Assembly (NCBI GenBank): GCA_018830325.1
Contig: JAHJSQ010000077.1
Span: forward strand, 1 to 56,897
Source: Gammaproteobacteria bacterium
GTDB lineage: Bacteria; Pseudomonadota; Gammaproteobacteria; Methylococcales; Methylomonadaceae
Length of the DNA stretch: 56,897 nucleotides
Direction of reading: 5' to 3'
How positions within the stretch are numbered: position 1 is the first letter of the stretch; every line of letters starts with the position of its first letter. Below, piece after piece: positions 37,384 through 46,519 of this stretch. Position numbers and translations under genes: made by a program. The notes under the pieces were generated by a model, which saw nothing but the letters and a program-made list of their open reading frames with translations, was not told the origin of the DNA and made no database searches.

Positions 37384-38834
37384 GTGAAGAAATTTTAATC
37401 AATGTCACGCCGCCGGAAACACGCGTTGCCGTCATCGAAAACGGAGTCTTGCAGGAACTGATTATCGAGCGTAGCCGACAACGCGGTTTGGTCGGTAATA
37501 TCTATAAGGGTGAAGTCTGCCGAGTATTGCCCGGCATGCAAGCGGCTTTTGTCGATATTGGTTTGTCCAGGGCTGCCTTTTTGCACCTATCCGATTTATG
37601 CAGCAAGGATTTGGAAAAAAAAGGATCGGCGAATATCGAAAGCTATCTGCACGAGGGGCAACATATCGTCGTGCAAGTGACCAAGGACCCAATCGGCACT
37701 AAAGGCGCGCGATTAACCACCGAAATCTCGATTCCGTCGCGTTTTCAGGTTTATATGCCCTATGCCAATAATTGCGGCGTGTCTCAACGGATCGAATGCG
37801 ATGCCGAGCGTGCTAGGCTCCGTGCTTGTCTTGAATCGTTTCGCGAAAAAAACCAATGTGGCGGATTTATTGCTCGTACGGCAGCCGAATGCGTCGAGGA
37901 AGCGGTTTTGTATTCCGATATGACTTTCCTGCTCAAGCTTTGGACGACAATTTCGGAAAGCATTAATAGCGCGCAACCGAAGCAGTTCATTCATAAGGAC
38001 TTGCCGCTGAGTGTCAGAACGTTGAGGGATCTATACAAAGAAGGTATCGAGAGGGTGCGCGTCGATTCTAAGGAAACTTATCTCAAGCTGGTCGAATTCG
38101 CGAAGATTTTCGTGCCCGATATCGTCGATGTGATCGAGCATTATACCGGCGAGTGTCCGGTCTTCGATATTTACAGCGTCGAAGAGGAAATTCAGCGTGC
38201 GCTGGATCGTAAGGTCATGTTGAAATCAGGAGGACACTTGGTGTTCGATCAAACCGAGGCGATGACGACGGTCGATGTCAATACCGGCAGTTATGTCGGC
38301 GGGCGTAATCTTGAGGAGACGATTTTTAAGACCAATTTGGAGGCTGCTCAGACGATATCTCGCCAACTACGATTGCGAAATTTAGGTGGAATTATCATTA
38401 TCGACTTCATCGATATGCAGAGCCATGAGCATCGCAAACAAGTCTTGCAAGCCTTGGAACGGCATTTGGAAAAGGATAATGCGAAGACCAAAATTACCGA
38501 GGTTTCTACGCTCGGTTTGGTCGAAATGACCCGTAAAAGGACTCGGGAAAGTCTCGAGCATATTTTGTGCGAACCCTGTTCGGCTTGCGGCGGGCGCGGT
38601 GTGTTGAAAACCGCCGAAACGGTATGTCTGGAGATATTTCGCGAGATTATTCGCGAGGTCAGGCAATACAAAGTTCGGAAGCTAATGGTACTGGCATCGA
38701 ATGAAGTCGTCGAAATGTTGCTCGATGAGGAAGCCGATATGCTTGCGGAACTCGAGGCATTTTTGAATATTCAGATTAAGTTTAGGGCCGAGGGCGAATA
38801 TAATCAGGAACAATATGACGTCGTGTTGTTATGA
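37380..38834 (+). CDS. rng: ribonuclease G
   Basis: A 484-residue endoribonuclease for 5' end maturation of 16S rRNA and for mRNA turnover. An S1-type domain is near residues 35-130 (RQRGLVGNIYKGEVCRVLPG), followed by the RNase E/G catalytic domain with TTVDVNTGSYVGG and IIIDFIDMQ, where the catalytic Asp residues lie. The zinc-link cysteines are in CEPCSACGG. It lacks the long C-terminal scaffold of RNase E, which defines RNase G. It overlaps maf by four bases, and yhdP follows after 108 bp, a standard gammaproteobacterial order. Confidence 0.96.
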   Translation: MSEEILINVTPPETRVAVIENGVLQELIIERSRQRGLVGNIYKGEVCRVLPGMQAAFVDIGLSRAAFLHLSDLCSKDLEKKGSANIESYLHEGQHIVVQVTKDPIGTKGARLTTEISIPSRFQVYMPYANNCGVSQRIECDAERARLRACLESFREKNQCGGFIARTAAECVEEAVLYSDMTFLLKLWTTISESINSAQPKQFIHKDLPLSVRTLRDLYKEGIERVRVDSKETYLKLVEFAKIFVPDIVDVIEHYTGECPVFDIYSVEEEIQRALDRKVMLKSGGHLVFDQTEAMTTVDVNTGSYVGGRNLEETIFKTNLEAAQTISRQLRLRNLGGIIIIDFIDMQSHEHRKQVLQALERHLEKDNAKTKITEVSTLGLVEMTRKRTRESLEHILCEPCSACGGRGVLKTAETVCLEIFREIIREVRQYKVRKLMVLASNEVVEMLLDEEADMLAELEAFLNIQIKFRAEGEYNQEQYDVVLL

Positions 38835-38942
38835 TTTCGGTTGATGTTGATTGAGTTATTCATACAAGATGTCCTGAATACTTTTTATTTTTCAAACGAC
38901 TCATGTAGTTTTTCAATATCGCATTAACGAGTTTTTAGCTAA

Positions 38943-41900
38943 GTGATTCATCACATTACGCGGGCCACGCGAATTCTGCTTTTTTGGTCTTTGATTGCTT
39001 CGGCATTAGGCTTGACGGCAGTCCGTGTATTAATGAGCGGGCTGGAAAGTTATAAGTTCGAATTAGAGCGAGAAATTGGGGCGCTGATCGATGCCCCGGT
39101 TCAAATCGGTCGAATAAAGACCGGTATGCGAGGCATCAGGCCGACGTTAATGCTAAAAGATATCAATGTGTTGGATGAGGATGGCAAAAGCCTCTCGACG
39201 CCGGTTAATTTTGAAGAGATTCGCTTAAATATCAGTTTATGGCGTGTTCTTTGGACGCGAGAAATTTGGAGGGCATCATGGATATCGATTATCGGTGCCG
39301 ATGTGTCGATACAGCGAAAACCGGATGGTAGTTTTACACTAGTCGGTTTACAAGCCGGCGGCGAGACCGATTATCCATTGTGGTTGCTGCAAGGAGGGAA
39401 ATTTGAGCTGCTGCATAGCCGTATTGCTTGGCAAGATGAAATGCGTGGCGGCAAACCCATTCAATTCGAACGAGTCGATTTGGTGATCAATAACGACGGG
39501 AGTCGACATCAAATTCATTTGTTGGCGGGCTTACCCGAAAATTTAGGTCATACATTGCGCGTGTCGATGGAATTGAATGGCAATTTTTTCGAACCCGGTA
39601 AAATCGACGGCAAGGTGTATTTTGAAGGAACCGGGGTCGACGTGGCCGAGATTATGGCGGGCGAATCGCTATCGGATGTTAGTATTGAATCCGGGGTTGG
39701 CGATCTGAAGCTTTGGACGCATTGGCAAAAAAGTCAAATATCCGAAGCGGTCGCAGAGATTAATCTGTCGCGCGTGGCATTGCAGTTCAAGGAAAAGAAT
39801 GTTTTAGTGCTGGATAGTCTTGAAACGCTCTTTAGGTGGCGCGATGATGGCCGAAGCTTGGCTCTGGATGTTGCTCGATTGGCTGTAGAAGATAATCGGC
39901 GGCCTTGGACCGACACGCAGTTCAGTTTGGCTGTTGAGCGAGATGCAGAAAGTGCGTTCAAGAGTTTGGCATTGTCGGCGCATCGTTTGGATTTGATGAA
40001 TATTTCCGAGCTGATGGCTTGGCCAGGTTTATTGCCGGCTGAACAGGCGGAACGTTTGACGGCACTCAAGTTGTCCGGAAATGTGGAAGATTTTACGCTT
40101 TTTGTCGATATTGACAGTCAGCGCTTTGCCGCCGATGGTCTATTTTCCGATTTAGGATTTGCCGGGTTCGATTTCATTCCGGGATTTTCCGGTATAACCG
40201 GACATATCCGCGGCAATGACGAGCGAGGCATGGTGCAATTGACGACCGGTCAATCGCAGTTAGCGCCGAATGGAGTGTTTCGCCAAGCGCTATCGTTCGA
40301 ACGTCTGCAAGGGCGATTCGACTGGTGGCAAACGCTCGATGCCTGGGTCGTTTCCAGCAAGCAAATAATGCTGGATATGTCGGACGTGTCAACGATTAGT
40401 CGCTTGTTTTTAACACTGCCAAAAAGCGAAGCCTCGCCAGTACTGGATTTACAAAGTACTTTTTCGGTTGCCGATCTTGGTCAGGTTAAAAATTACCTTC
40501 CGGTGGGAAGTATCGATCCCGATACTTTCTCTTGGTTAGACCGCGCGTTTATCTCAGGCAGTATTCCGCGAGGCGGATTGTTATTTTCCGGCGAGTTGGA
40601 GAGTTACCCCTTCGCCGAAAGTCAGGGCGTTTTCGAAGTCTTGTTCGATGTTTCCGATATGACGTTGAATTACGACCCGGAATGGCCGAATTTAACCAAA
40701 GTTGATGCGCAGGCGCTGTTTTATGGAGCGTCGCTCAAGGTCGACATCAAGAAAGCCGAAACTGCAAATTGCTCGATTAGGCAAGCCGAAATAACTATTC
40801 CGATGCTGAATGTTGAGCCCAATCTTTTGGTCAGCGGCGTCGCCGAGGGCAGTATTATTCACGCGTTGGATTTTCTACAGCAAACTCCGATCGGTTCACC
40901 GGTCGGTGCGTTGCGAACCGCAGTAACGCCTACCGGAAACACATCTGTTAAACTCGATCTCGATATCCCATTAGAGGGGCTGAAACCGGTTAAGGTCGAT
41001 GGCGAAGCAACGTTCGATCATGCCTCGCTCGTTGTCCACTCATTCGATTTGCCGGTCGGCAATATCAAAGGGGTTTTAAGATTTAATGGACAGGGGCTTT
41101 TCGCCGACAATATACAGGCGGTCGCGTTGGGGAGCCCGATTCGAGTGAATATCGAAAGCGAACCGAAACAAACCACGATTAAAGTCGCGGGAGAAAGCGC
41201 CGTTGAGAATCTGAAAAATCAATTTAAGTTGCCATGGTGGGGGCTTGTTGAAGGCAATACCGATTACCGACTGGAATTGGTTTTACCGGCCGAAGACAAT
41301 CGCACAACTCAAATGACGATCAATTCGGGTTTGAGGGGCTTGTCATTAATCTTACCCGACGGACTCGGAAAAGATAAAGACCAGTCGCGCCCCTTGTCGC
41401 TGGTTTTTGACTTGAGCGACGAGCGTTTGTTGCCGGTTAGATTAAATTACGATAATCAGCTGAATGCCGCATTTAAGATTGAGATAGCGGAGCAGGCATT
41501 GCATTCGGGGCATTTTCTGTTCGGGGTCGGTGTAGCGGATTATCCGGATGCTCCGGTTATTAAGCTAGAAGCGAATCGCGATAAAATGAATCTCGAAGAA
41601 TGGCTAAGTTTTATCGATAGGGACGGTGTCGCAAAAGACGAGTCGATGCCTGTATACGAAATCAAAATAAGAACCAGTCAGCTAATAAATCAATTTATGG
41701 ATTTGGGTAGGCTGGATTTAATGTTGACGCGCCGCGGCAATTTCTGGGTAGGTAAAATCGATAGTTCGGCGGCCAAGGGGAATTTGCGTATACCGGTTGA
41801 CCGATCGGGCGAGGATAGCATACGGATGACCATGGAGTTTATCGATCTGACAGCGATGAGCCGCATTAAATTGGAAAGTGGTACCGATAACCTCATGGAA

Positions 41901-42761
41901 AAAGTACCGTTATTCGATATCGATAGCGAAAAAGTGATTTGGCGCTCAAGCGATATGGGGCGATTGGTGTTGCGAACCGTACGTATACCTCAAGGCTTGC
42001 ATTTTCAGCGACTTACAATTTCCGATAGAAATGAAACAATGAACCTGACTGGGCGTTGGATCAATCAAGGATTTGGCTCAACAACTGAGTTAAAAGGTAC
42101 TTTCGACGGTCGGCAGTTCGGTCGGTTGCTTAATGAATTAGGGCTATATGAAAGTATGAAAGAAACCCGTATTGCCGCAAAACTCGATCTAAAGTGGAAC
42201 GCCGCTCCCTATCAATTTTCATTGGAGCGCTTGCGAGGTGAAGTGGATGTCGAGTTAAAGGACGGGAGATTGCTCAGCATAGAACCCGGATTGGGGCGAG
42301 TATTGGGTATCATAGCGTTTTCACAGTGGGTTAAGCGATTGCAATTGGATTTTCGCGATGTTTACGAGGAAGGGTTAACCTTCAATAGTATCAAGGGGCG
42401 TATCCATTTAGCCGAGGGCATTGCCAGTACCTCAAATTTAGAAGTCGACGCCGTGCCGGCAAAAATAACGCTTTCCGGGAACGCCAATTTGAACGATAAA
42501 ACGCTGGATCAACAAGTTCGGGTCGTGCCTAAAAGTTCCGATGCGGTTCCCATTGCTGGTACAATTGTCGGCCGTTTAGCCGGTTTGATTGCCAAGGCAG
42601 TGACGAAAGATTACCAGGAGGGCTTTTTTTTCGGGTCTCAATACCGAATCATAGGTTCTTGGGAAGAACCGCAGGTAATTCCTTTGCGTGAAGGCGACGG
42701 TTTGTTTAACAAAACCTGGCAAGGACTTACCGATTTTCCGTGGACGGAAAATAGCGATTAA
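38943..42761 (+). CDS. yhdP: YhdP-family AsmA-like envelope protein
   Basis: A 1272-residue giant with one N-terminal membrane anchor (ILLFWSLIASALGLTAV, about residues 11-27) and a long periplasmic part of repeating beta-strand groove domains, the AsmA-like fold now associated with phospholipid transport to the outer membrane. The C-terminal region GRLLSIEPGLGRVLGIIAFS and LEVDAVPAKITLSGNANL is the AsmA-like/YhdP domain. The start is a GTG at 38943 without a strong Shine-Dalgarno. Its place between rng and a nitrilase gene followed by tldD is the usual one. Confidence 0.92.
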   Translation: MIHHITRATRILLFWSLIASALGLTAVRVLMSGLESYKFELEREIGALIDAPVQIGRIKTGMRGIRPTLMLKDINVLDEDGKSLSTPVNFEEIRLNISLWRVLWTREIWRASWISIIGADVSIQRKPDGSFTLVGLQAGGETDYPLWLLQGGKFELLHSRIAWQDEMRGGKPIQFERVDLVINNDGSRHQIHLLAGLPENLGHTLRVSMELNGNFFEPGKIDGKVYFEGTGVDVAEIMAGESLSDVSIESGVGDLKLWTHWQKSQISEAVAEINLSRVALQFKEKNVLVLDSLETLFRWRDDGRSLALDVARLAVEDNRRPWTDTQFSLAVERDAESAFKSLALSAHRLDLMNISELMAWPGLLPAEQAERLTALKLSGNVEDFTLFVDIDSQRFAADGLFSDLGFAGFDFIPGFSGITGHIRGNDERGMVQLTTGQSQLAPNGVFRQALSFERLQGRFDWWQTLDAWVVSSKQIMLDMSDVSTISRLFLTLPKSEASPVLDLQSTFSVADLGQVKNYLPVGSIDPDTFSWLDRAFISGSIPRGGLLFSGELESYPFAESQGVFEVLFDVSDMTLNYDPEWPNLTKVDAQALFYGASLKVDIKKAETANCSIRQAEITIPMLNVEPNLLVSGVAEGSIIHALDFLQQTPIGSPVGALRTAVTPTGNTSVKLDLDIPLEGLKPVKVDGEATFDHASLVVHSFDLPVGNIKGVLRFNGQGLFADNIQAVALGSPIRVNIESEPKQTTIKVAGESAVENLKNQFKLPWWGLVEGNTDYRLELVLPAEDNRTTQMTINSGLRGLSLILPDGLGKDKDQSRPLSLVFDLSDERLLPVRLNYDNQLNAAFKIEIAEQALHSGHFLFGVGVADYPDAPVIKLEANRDKMNLEEWLSFIDRDGVAKDESMPVYEIKIRTSQLINQFMDLGRLDLMLTRRGNFWVGKIDSSAAKGNLRIPVDRSGEDSIRMTMEFIDLTAMSRIKLESGTDNLMEKVPLFDIDSEKVIWRSSDMGRLVLRTVRIPQGLHFQRLTISDRNETMNLTGRWINQGFGSTTELKGTFDGRQFGRLLNELGLYESMKETRIAAKLDLKWNAAPYQFSLERLRGEVDVELKDGRLLSIEPGLGRVLGIIAFSQWVKRLQLDFRDVYEEGLTFNSIKGRIHLAEGIASTSNLEVDAVPAKITLSGNANLNDKTLDQQVRVVPKSSDAVPIAGTIVGRLAGLIAKAVTKDYQEGFFFGSQYRIIGSWEEPQVIPLREGDGLFNKTWQGLTDFPWTENSD

Positions 42762-42801
42762 GGATTTCGTGATATATGAGGAGTATAAAAACAGGGTAGT
42801 T

Positions 42802-42904
42802 ATACCCATCGCAGATCAAAATTCGGCACCGGGTTGCTCGTCAAAGGATGTCGTGAATTCAGTCCCTTTTTAAGCATCGCCCAGGCTTGAAGTGCGAAAG
42901 GTAT
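42802..42904. repeat. MITE-like element, family B (copy B5, short)
   Basis: 103 bp. Left end ATACCCATCGCAGATCAAAA, right end GAAGTGCGAAAGGTAT. Most of the core is deleted, leaving GTCAAAGGATGTCGTGAATTC. It follows yhdP. Confidence 0.7.
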
Positions 42905-42959
42905 GTTCATGACCAAATCCTTTAAACTGCCGAATTTACTGAGAAAGTTCGCAGATTTG

Positions 42960-43045
42960 CATTCCTTATCTACTTTTTAGATATGCAAAACGCTGCTGTA
43001 AAAATGCTGGTTCCGAAGAGGGTGCGGTTGCTCGATCGACTGGCC
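42960..43045. repeat. partial family D repeat
   Basis: GGTTCCGAAGAGGGTGCGGT then TGCTCGATCGAC at about 43010-43040 is nearly identical to 52680-52714. Similarity extends some 40 bp to the left (AGATATGCAAAACGC). It is cut off after TGG, just before element A4. The 42762-43337 gap contains no gene. Confidence 0.6.
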
Positions 43046-43070
43046 TTGATGAACTTTAGGTTAATGTTCA

Positions 43071-43259
43071 TAAGGAACGAGCATGAAATAACTTCGACAA
43101 CTTCTGGGAGGGGGGGGCGGTGGCTCGATTGACAGGTGTCGGCGGCAGGGAAAGCCGCCGTCAAGCCTACATGGACGTATTCACGGCGTCCTGTCAAGCG
43201 AGTTACCGAATCGCCGCAAAGCCTACTACTTGTAGCAGTTATTTTGTGCATATTCCTAA
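43071..43259. repeat. MITE-like element, family A (copy A4)
   Basis: About 189 bp. Left end TAAGGAACGAGCATGAAATA, right end the inverse of TAGGAATATGCACAAAATAA. The core has GGCGGCAGGGAAAGCCGCC and CATGGACGTATTCACGGCGT. Same orientation as A3. It sits between yhdP and the nitrilase-family gene. Confidence 0.8.
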
Positions 43260-43337
43260 GGGTAAGTATTGAACGAAAACATCAGCGCATCCTTATGCAT
43301 TGAGCGATTCTAAATAAAAATTAAAACAAGAGTCTTT

Positions 43338-44147
43338 ATGAGTAAATGTGCCGCCATACAAATGGCATCGAGTCCCAATGTGGGGGCGAATCTTTTAGAA
43401 GCCGAAAAATTGATAGGCGAAGCGGTAAATGCCGGAGCGAAATTGGTTGTATTGCCGGAAAACTTTGCCTTGATGGGGGAAAGCGAGACAGATAAGTTAA
43501 CGATCAAGGAAGTCGACGGGAATGGTCCTATACAAGACTTTTTAGCGTCGACCGCACTCAAATACAAAGTTTGGGTTGTCGGTGGAACGATCCCCTTGGT
43601 CGGCGATAACGGTAACAAAGTTAGAGCTGCCTGCTTGGTTTATAACGACCGTGGCGAGCGCGTTGCGCGTTATGACAAAATACATCTATTCGATGTCAGC
43701 GTACCCGATACCGAGGAAGAATACCGCGAATCGAATTCGATTGAGCCCGGACATGATCCGGTTGTTGTTGATACACCTTTCGGAAAGTTGGGGCTGTCGG
43801 TTTGCTATGATCTGCGCTTTCCCGAACTTTACCGTAATTTGGTGGCGAAAGGCGCCGAAATTTTGTTGGTGCCTTCGGCGTTTACCGCACAAACCGGTGC
43901 CGCGCATTGGGAGGTCCTATTGAGAGCGCGAGCGATTGAAAACTTATGTTATGTCATTGCACCGAATCAGGGTGGCTTTCATATTAACGGTCGTAAAACC
44001 TTTGGGCATTCGATGATAGTCGATCCGTGGGGAGTGGTTTTAGGTTGTCATAAGAATGGCGGCGGCTTCGTTTGCGCCGATATCGAACACGAACGCTTGG
44101 AAAAAGTTCGATTGTCTTTCCCCGCTTTACAGCATCGAAAAATTTAA
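43338..44147 (+). CDS. carbon-nitrogen hydrolase (Nit1/NIT2-like, deaminated glutathione amidase type)
   Basis: A 269-residue nitrilase-superfamily amidase. The catalytic triad is visible: Glu in VVLPENFALMG, Lys in RYDKIHLFDV and Cys in SVCYDLRFPELYR. The sequence fits the Nit branch, whose members hydrolyse deaminated glutathione and related omega-amides. Genes of this type commonly lie between yhdP and tldD in gammaproteobacteria, as here, although a BamC-like gene is interposed. AAGAGTC lies just before the ATG. Confidence 0.9.
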   Translation: MSKCAAIQMASSPNVGANLLEAEKLIGEAVNAGAKLVVLPENFALMGESETDKLTIKEVDGNGPIQDFLASTALKYKVWVVGGTIPLVGDNGNKVRAACLVYNDRGERVARYDKIHLFDVSVPDTEEEYRESNSIEPGHDPVVVDTPFGKLGLSVCYDLRFPELYRNLVAKGAEILLVPSAFTAQTGAAHWEVLLRARAIENLCYVIAPNQGGFHINGRKTFGHSMIVDPWGVVLGCHKNGGGFVCADIEHERLEKVRLSFPALQHRKI

Positions 44148-44164
44148 ATTTCGATTAGTTTTTG

Positions 44165-44192
44165 GTAAGCAGTCAGTGGTTAGCTGTGAACT
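44165..44192 (+). repeat. heptanucleotide array after the nitrilase-family gene
   Basis: Four degenerate heptads GTAAGCA GTCAGTG GTTAGCT GTGAACT, beginning 18 bp after the stop codon. Confidence 0.6.
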
Positions 44193-44292
44193 GATAGGAA
44201 TTATGTTCATCGCTTATCTTTCCCTCCGGCTTGGCGCTTAGAGAGAATATTCTTGAAAAATCAAATTTTAAGGTTACATTGCTTTAAATGTC

Positions 44293-44928
44293 ATGAAGCC
44301 ATCGAATAGAACCATCCTTAAATTTTGCGGGGTGTTGTTGTGGTCGGCGGTTCTGGCGAACTGTTCCGAAACTGAAGTCCGTTATCGGGACACCGGACAT
44401 TTGGAGCGACCGCCGGAATTCGAGGGCGCATCGGGCGAGCAGAGTTTACAAAAATCGGTCGATCCTGTGTTGACAACGTTATCGATTCAACAAGGCTTAG
44501 GGGATAAAGTTGCGATCGAACAATCGGCGCTACGAACCAAGCTAATTATCAAAGAACCTTTTGAAAAAGCGTGGTTCATAATGGAGTTAGTCCTAAATCA
44601 GCAACGCATCGAAATTACCGATAGGGATCGCGATGCCGGTTATTACTATGTCCGCTTCGATCCCGACGAGAACGAGGCGAAAGGCATTTTGGGCTGGTTA
44701 TTTAAAGACGACGATTATATCGAGCGAATTTATTCGTTGCAGTTATCCGAAGGTCAATCCGCGTCGGAAATTACTGCGGATATCGTGACTGAACAAGATG
44801 AAAAAAATCCGTCCATACCAGGTGCGTCAGAACCGCTCGAGGACATTAAAAAAGACGGGCCAGACCGGTTGCTGCAGATGCTCTATAAGAAATTGCGAGA
44901 CGGCATACCGAAACATCAACGGCAATAA
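44293..44928 (+). CDS. bamC: BamC-like outer-membrane-assembly lipoprotein
   Basis: A 211-residue lipoprotein. The lipobox LANC places the acylated cysteine at residue 24. [20 protein letters not shown] resembles the unstructured N-terminal part of BamC that binds BamD. The one clear domain ([21 protein letters not shown], then [14 protein letters not shown]) fits a BamC helix-grip fold. E. coli BamC has two such domains in 344 residues, so this one is short, as in several gammaproteobacteria. It lies 8 bp before tldD, not beside dapA, so the name rests on sequence pattern alone. Confidence 0.68.
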   Translation: MKPSNRTILKFCGVLLWSAVLANCSETEVRYRDTGHLERPPEFEGASGEQSLQKSVDPVLTTLSIQQGLGDKVAIEQSALRTKLIIKEPFEKAWFIMELVLNQQRIEITDRDRDAGYYYVRFDPDENEAKGILGWLFKDDDYIERIYSLQLSEGQSASEITADIVTEQDEKNPSIPGASEPLEDIKKDGPDRLLQMLYKKLRDGIPKHQRQ

Positions 44929-44936
44929 TAGACAGT

Positions 44937-46376
44937 ATGGAAATTTTAAATATAGCGAAACAAGCGATTCTTGCGCCGGCAGGCTTGCAGGAACAAGATA
45001 TCGAGCGAGTCATGAGCAGTTTGCTCAGTGTTCCGGTCGATGCCGCCGATATCTATTTTCAATCCAGTCATTACGAATCCTGGGTTATGGAAAGCGGCAT
45101 CATCAAAGAGGGCAGTCATAATATCGAACAAGGTGCCGGTGTGCGTGCCGTCGTCGGCGAGAAAACCGGATTCGCCTATAGCGATAAAATTGAATTGCCG
45201 GTCTTGCTCGAAGCGGCCGGTAATGTCAAAGCCATTGTCCGACAAGGACAAAATGCGCGTACGGCCATTTCCAAACAAGCCGCGTGGCCTCGATATTACC
45301 ATTCTGTCAACCCACTCAAATCTTTAGCGGATCAGCAAAAAGTCGAACTGTTGCATAAAGTCGACCGAGAGACACGCAAGCTCGATAGCCGTATTGAAGA
45401 AGTGGTTATCAGCTTAGTCGGTCTTCATGAAAATGTTTTAGTCGCTAATCAAGACGGTACATTGGCTGCCGACATCCGTCCGTTGGTTCGTATGAACGTG
45501 AGTGTCATTGTCGAGGATAATGGACGCCGCGAACAGGGTAGCATGGGCGGCGGCGGGCGTTGCGATTACGGCATGTTCGTAGACCAGGATAAAGCACTGG
45601 AATACGGTCGAGAAGCGGTTCGGCAAGCGTTGGTTAATCTGGATGCCGTCGATGCGCCGGCCGGCAGCATGACTGTAGTCTTGGGATCGGGTTGGCCGGG
45701 CATCTTATTGCATGAAGCAATTGGGCATGGTCTGGAAGGCGATTTCAACCGCAAAGGGACATCGGCCTTTAGCGGACGAGTCGGCGAAAGGGTTGCATCC
45801 GATTTGTGTACCGTGGTCGATGACGGCACGCTCGAGGGACGTCGCGGCTCGTTGAGTATAGACGATGAAGGCACGCCTACCGAAAAAACTGTGTTGATTG
45901 AAAACGGCATATTGAAAGGCTACATGCAGGATAGATTGAATGCCAGATTGATGGGCGTATCCCCGACCGGTAACGGTCGGCGCGAATCTTACGCGCATTT
46001 GCCGATGCCGCGCATGACCAATACCTATATGTTGCCGGGGCCGCACGATCCTGAAGAGATTATCCGCTCGGTCAAAAAAGGTTTGTATGCAAAAAATTTC
46101 GGCGGCGGACAGGTCGATATCACTTCGGGAAAATTCGTGTTTTCAGCCAGCGAGGCTTATCTTATCGAGGACGGCCAGTTGACGCGACCTGTAAAAGGCG
46201 CCACGTTAATCGGCAACGGGCCGGATGTTCTGACTCGGGTGTCGATGGTCGGCACCGATTTGGAACTCGATAGCGGTGTCGGGACCTGCGGGAAGGATGG
46301 GCAAAGCGTTCCGGTCGGCGTCGGCCAGCCGACCTTGAAAGTCGACGCGTTGACGGTCGGCGGTACGAGTATCTGA
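44937..46376 (+). CDS. tldD: metalloprotease TldD
   Basis: A 479-residue zinc protease subunit that acts with PmbA (TldE) as a heterodimer on unfolded peptides and some antitoxins or RiPPs. The zinc motif [11 protein letters not shown], with the Glu and His residues of HExxxH, is intact near residue 260. [20 protein letters not shown] and the Gly-rich C-terminus are family features. It is preceded by the BamC-like gene at 8 bp and followed by a heptad array and pmbA. Confidence 0.96.
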   Translation: MEILNIAKQAILAPAGLQEQDIERVMSSLLSVPVDAADIYFQSSHYESWVMESGIIKEGSHNIEQGAGVRAVVGEKTGFAYSDKIELPVLLEAAGNVKAIVRQGQNARTAISKQAAWPRYYHSVNPLKSLADQQKVELLHKVDRETRKLDSRIEEVVISLVGLHENVLVANQDGTLAADIRPLVRMNVSVIVEDNGRREQGSMGGGGRCDYGMFVDQDKALEYGREAVRQALVNLDAVDAPAGSMTVVLGSGWPGILLHEAIGHGLEGDFNRKGTSAFSGRVGERVASDLCTVVDDGTLEGRRGSLSIDDEGTPTEKTVLIENGILKGYMQDRLNARLMGVSPTGNGRRESYAHLPMPRMTNTYMLPGPHDPEEIIRSVKKGLYAKNFGGGQVDITSGKFVFSASEAYLIEDGQLTRPVKGATLIGNGPDVLTRVSMVGTDLELDSGVGTCGKDGQSVPVGVGQPTLKVDALTVGGTSI

Positions 46377-46382
46377 TGGTTA

Positions 46383-46487
46383 GTGAGCGGTAAGCAGTGA
46401 ACGGTAAACAGTAAACAGTAAACAGTAAACAGTGAGCGGTAAGCAGATAGTAGGTCGCCCGCTTACCGCTCACTGCTTACCGTTGAC
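46383..46487. repeat. paired heptanucleotide arrays forming an inverted repeat
   Basis: Nine in-register heptads from 46383 to 46445 (GTGAGCG, GTAAGCA, GTGAACG, then four GTAAACA, GTGAGCG, GTAAGCA), beginning six bases after the tldD stop. Four more heptads run in inverse orientation from 46460 to 46487. Facing ends can pair over 15 bp (CAGTGAGCGGTAAGC). This fills most of the tldD-pmbA gap. Confidence 0.9.
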
Positions 46488-46519
46488 TATATCGATTTAA
46501 TTTTAAGTAGAGAATCATT

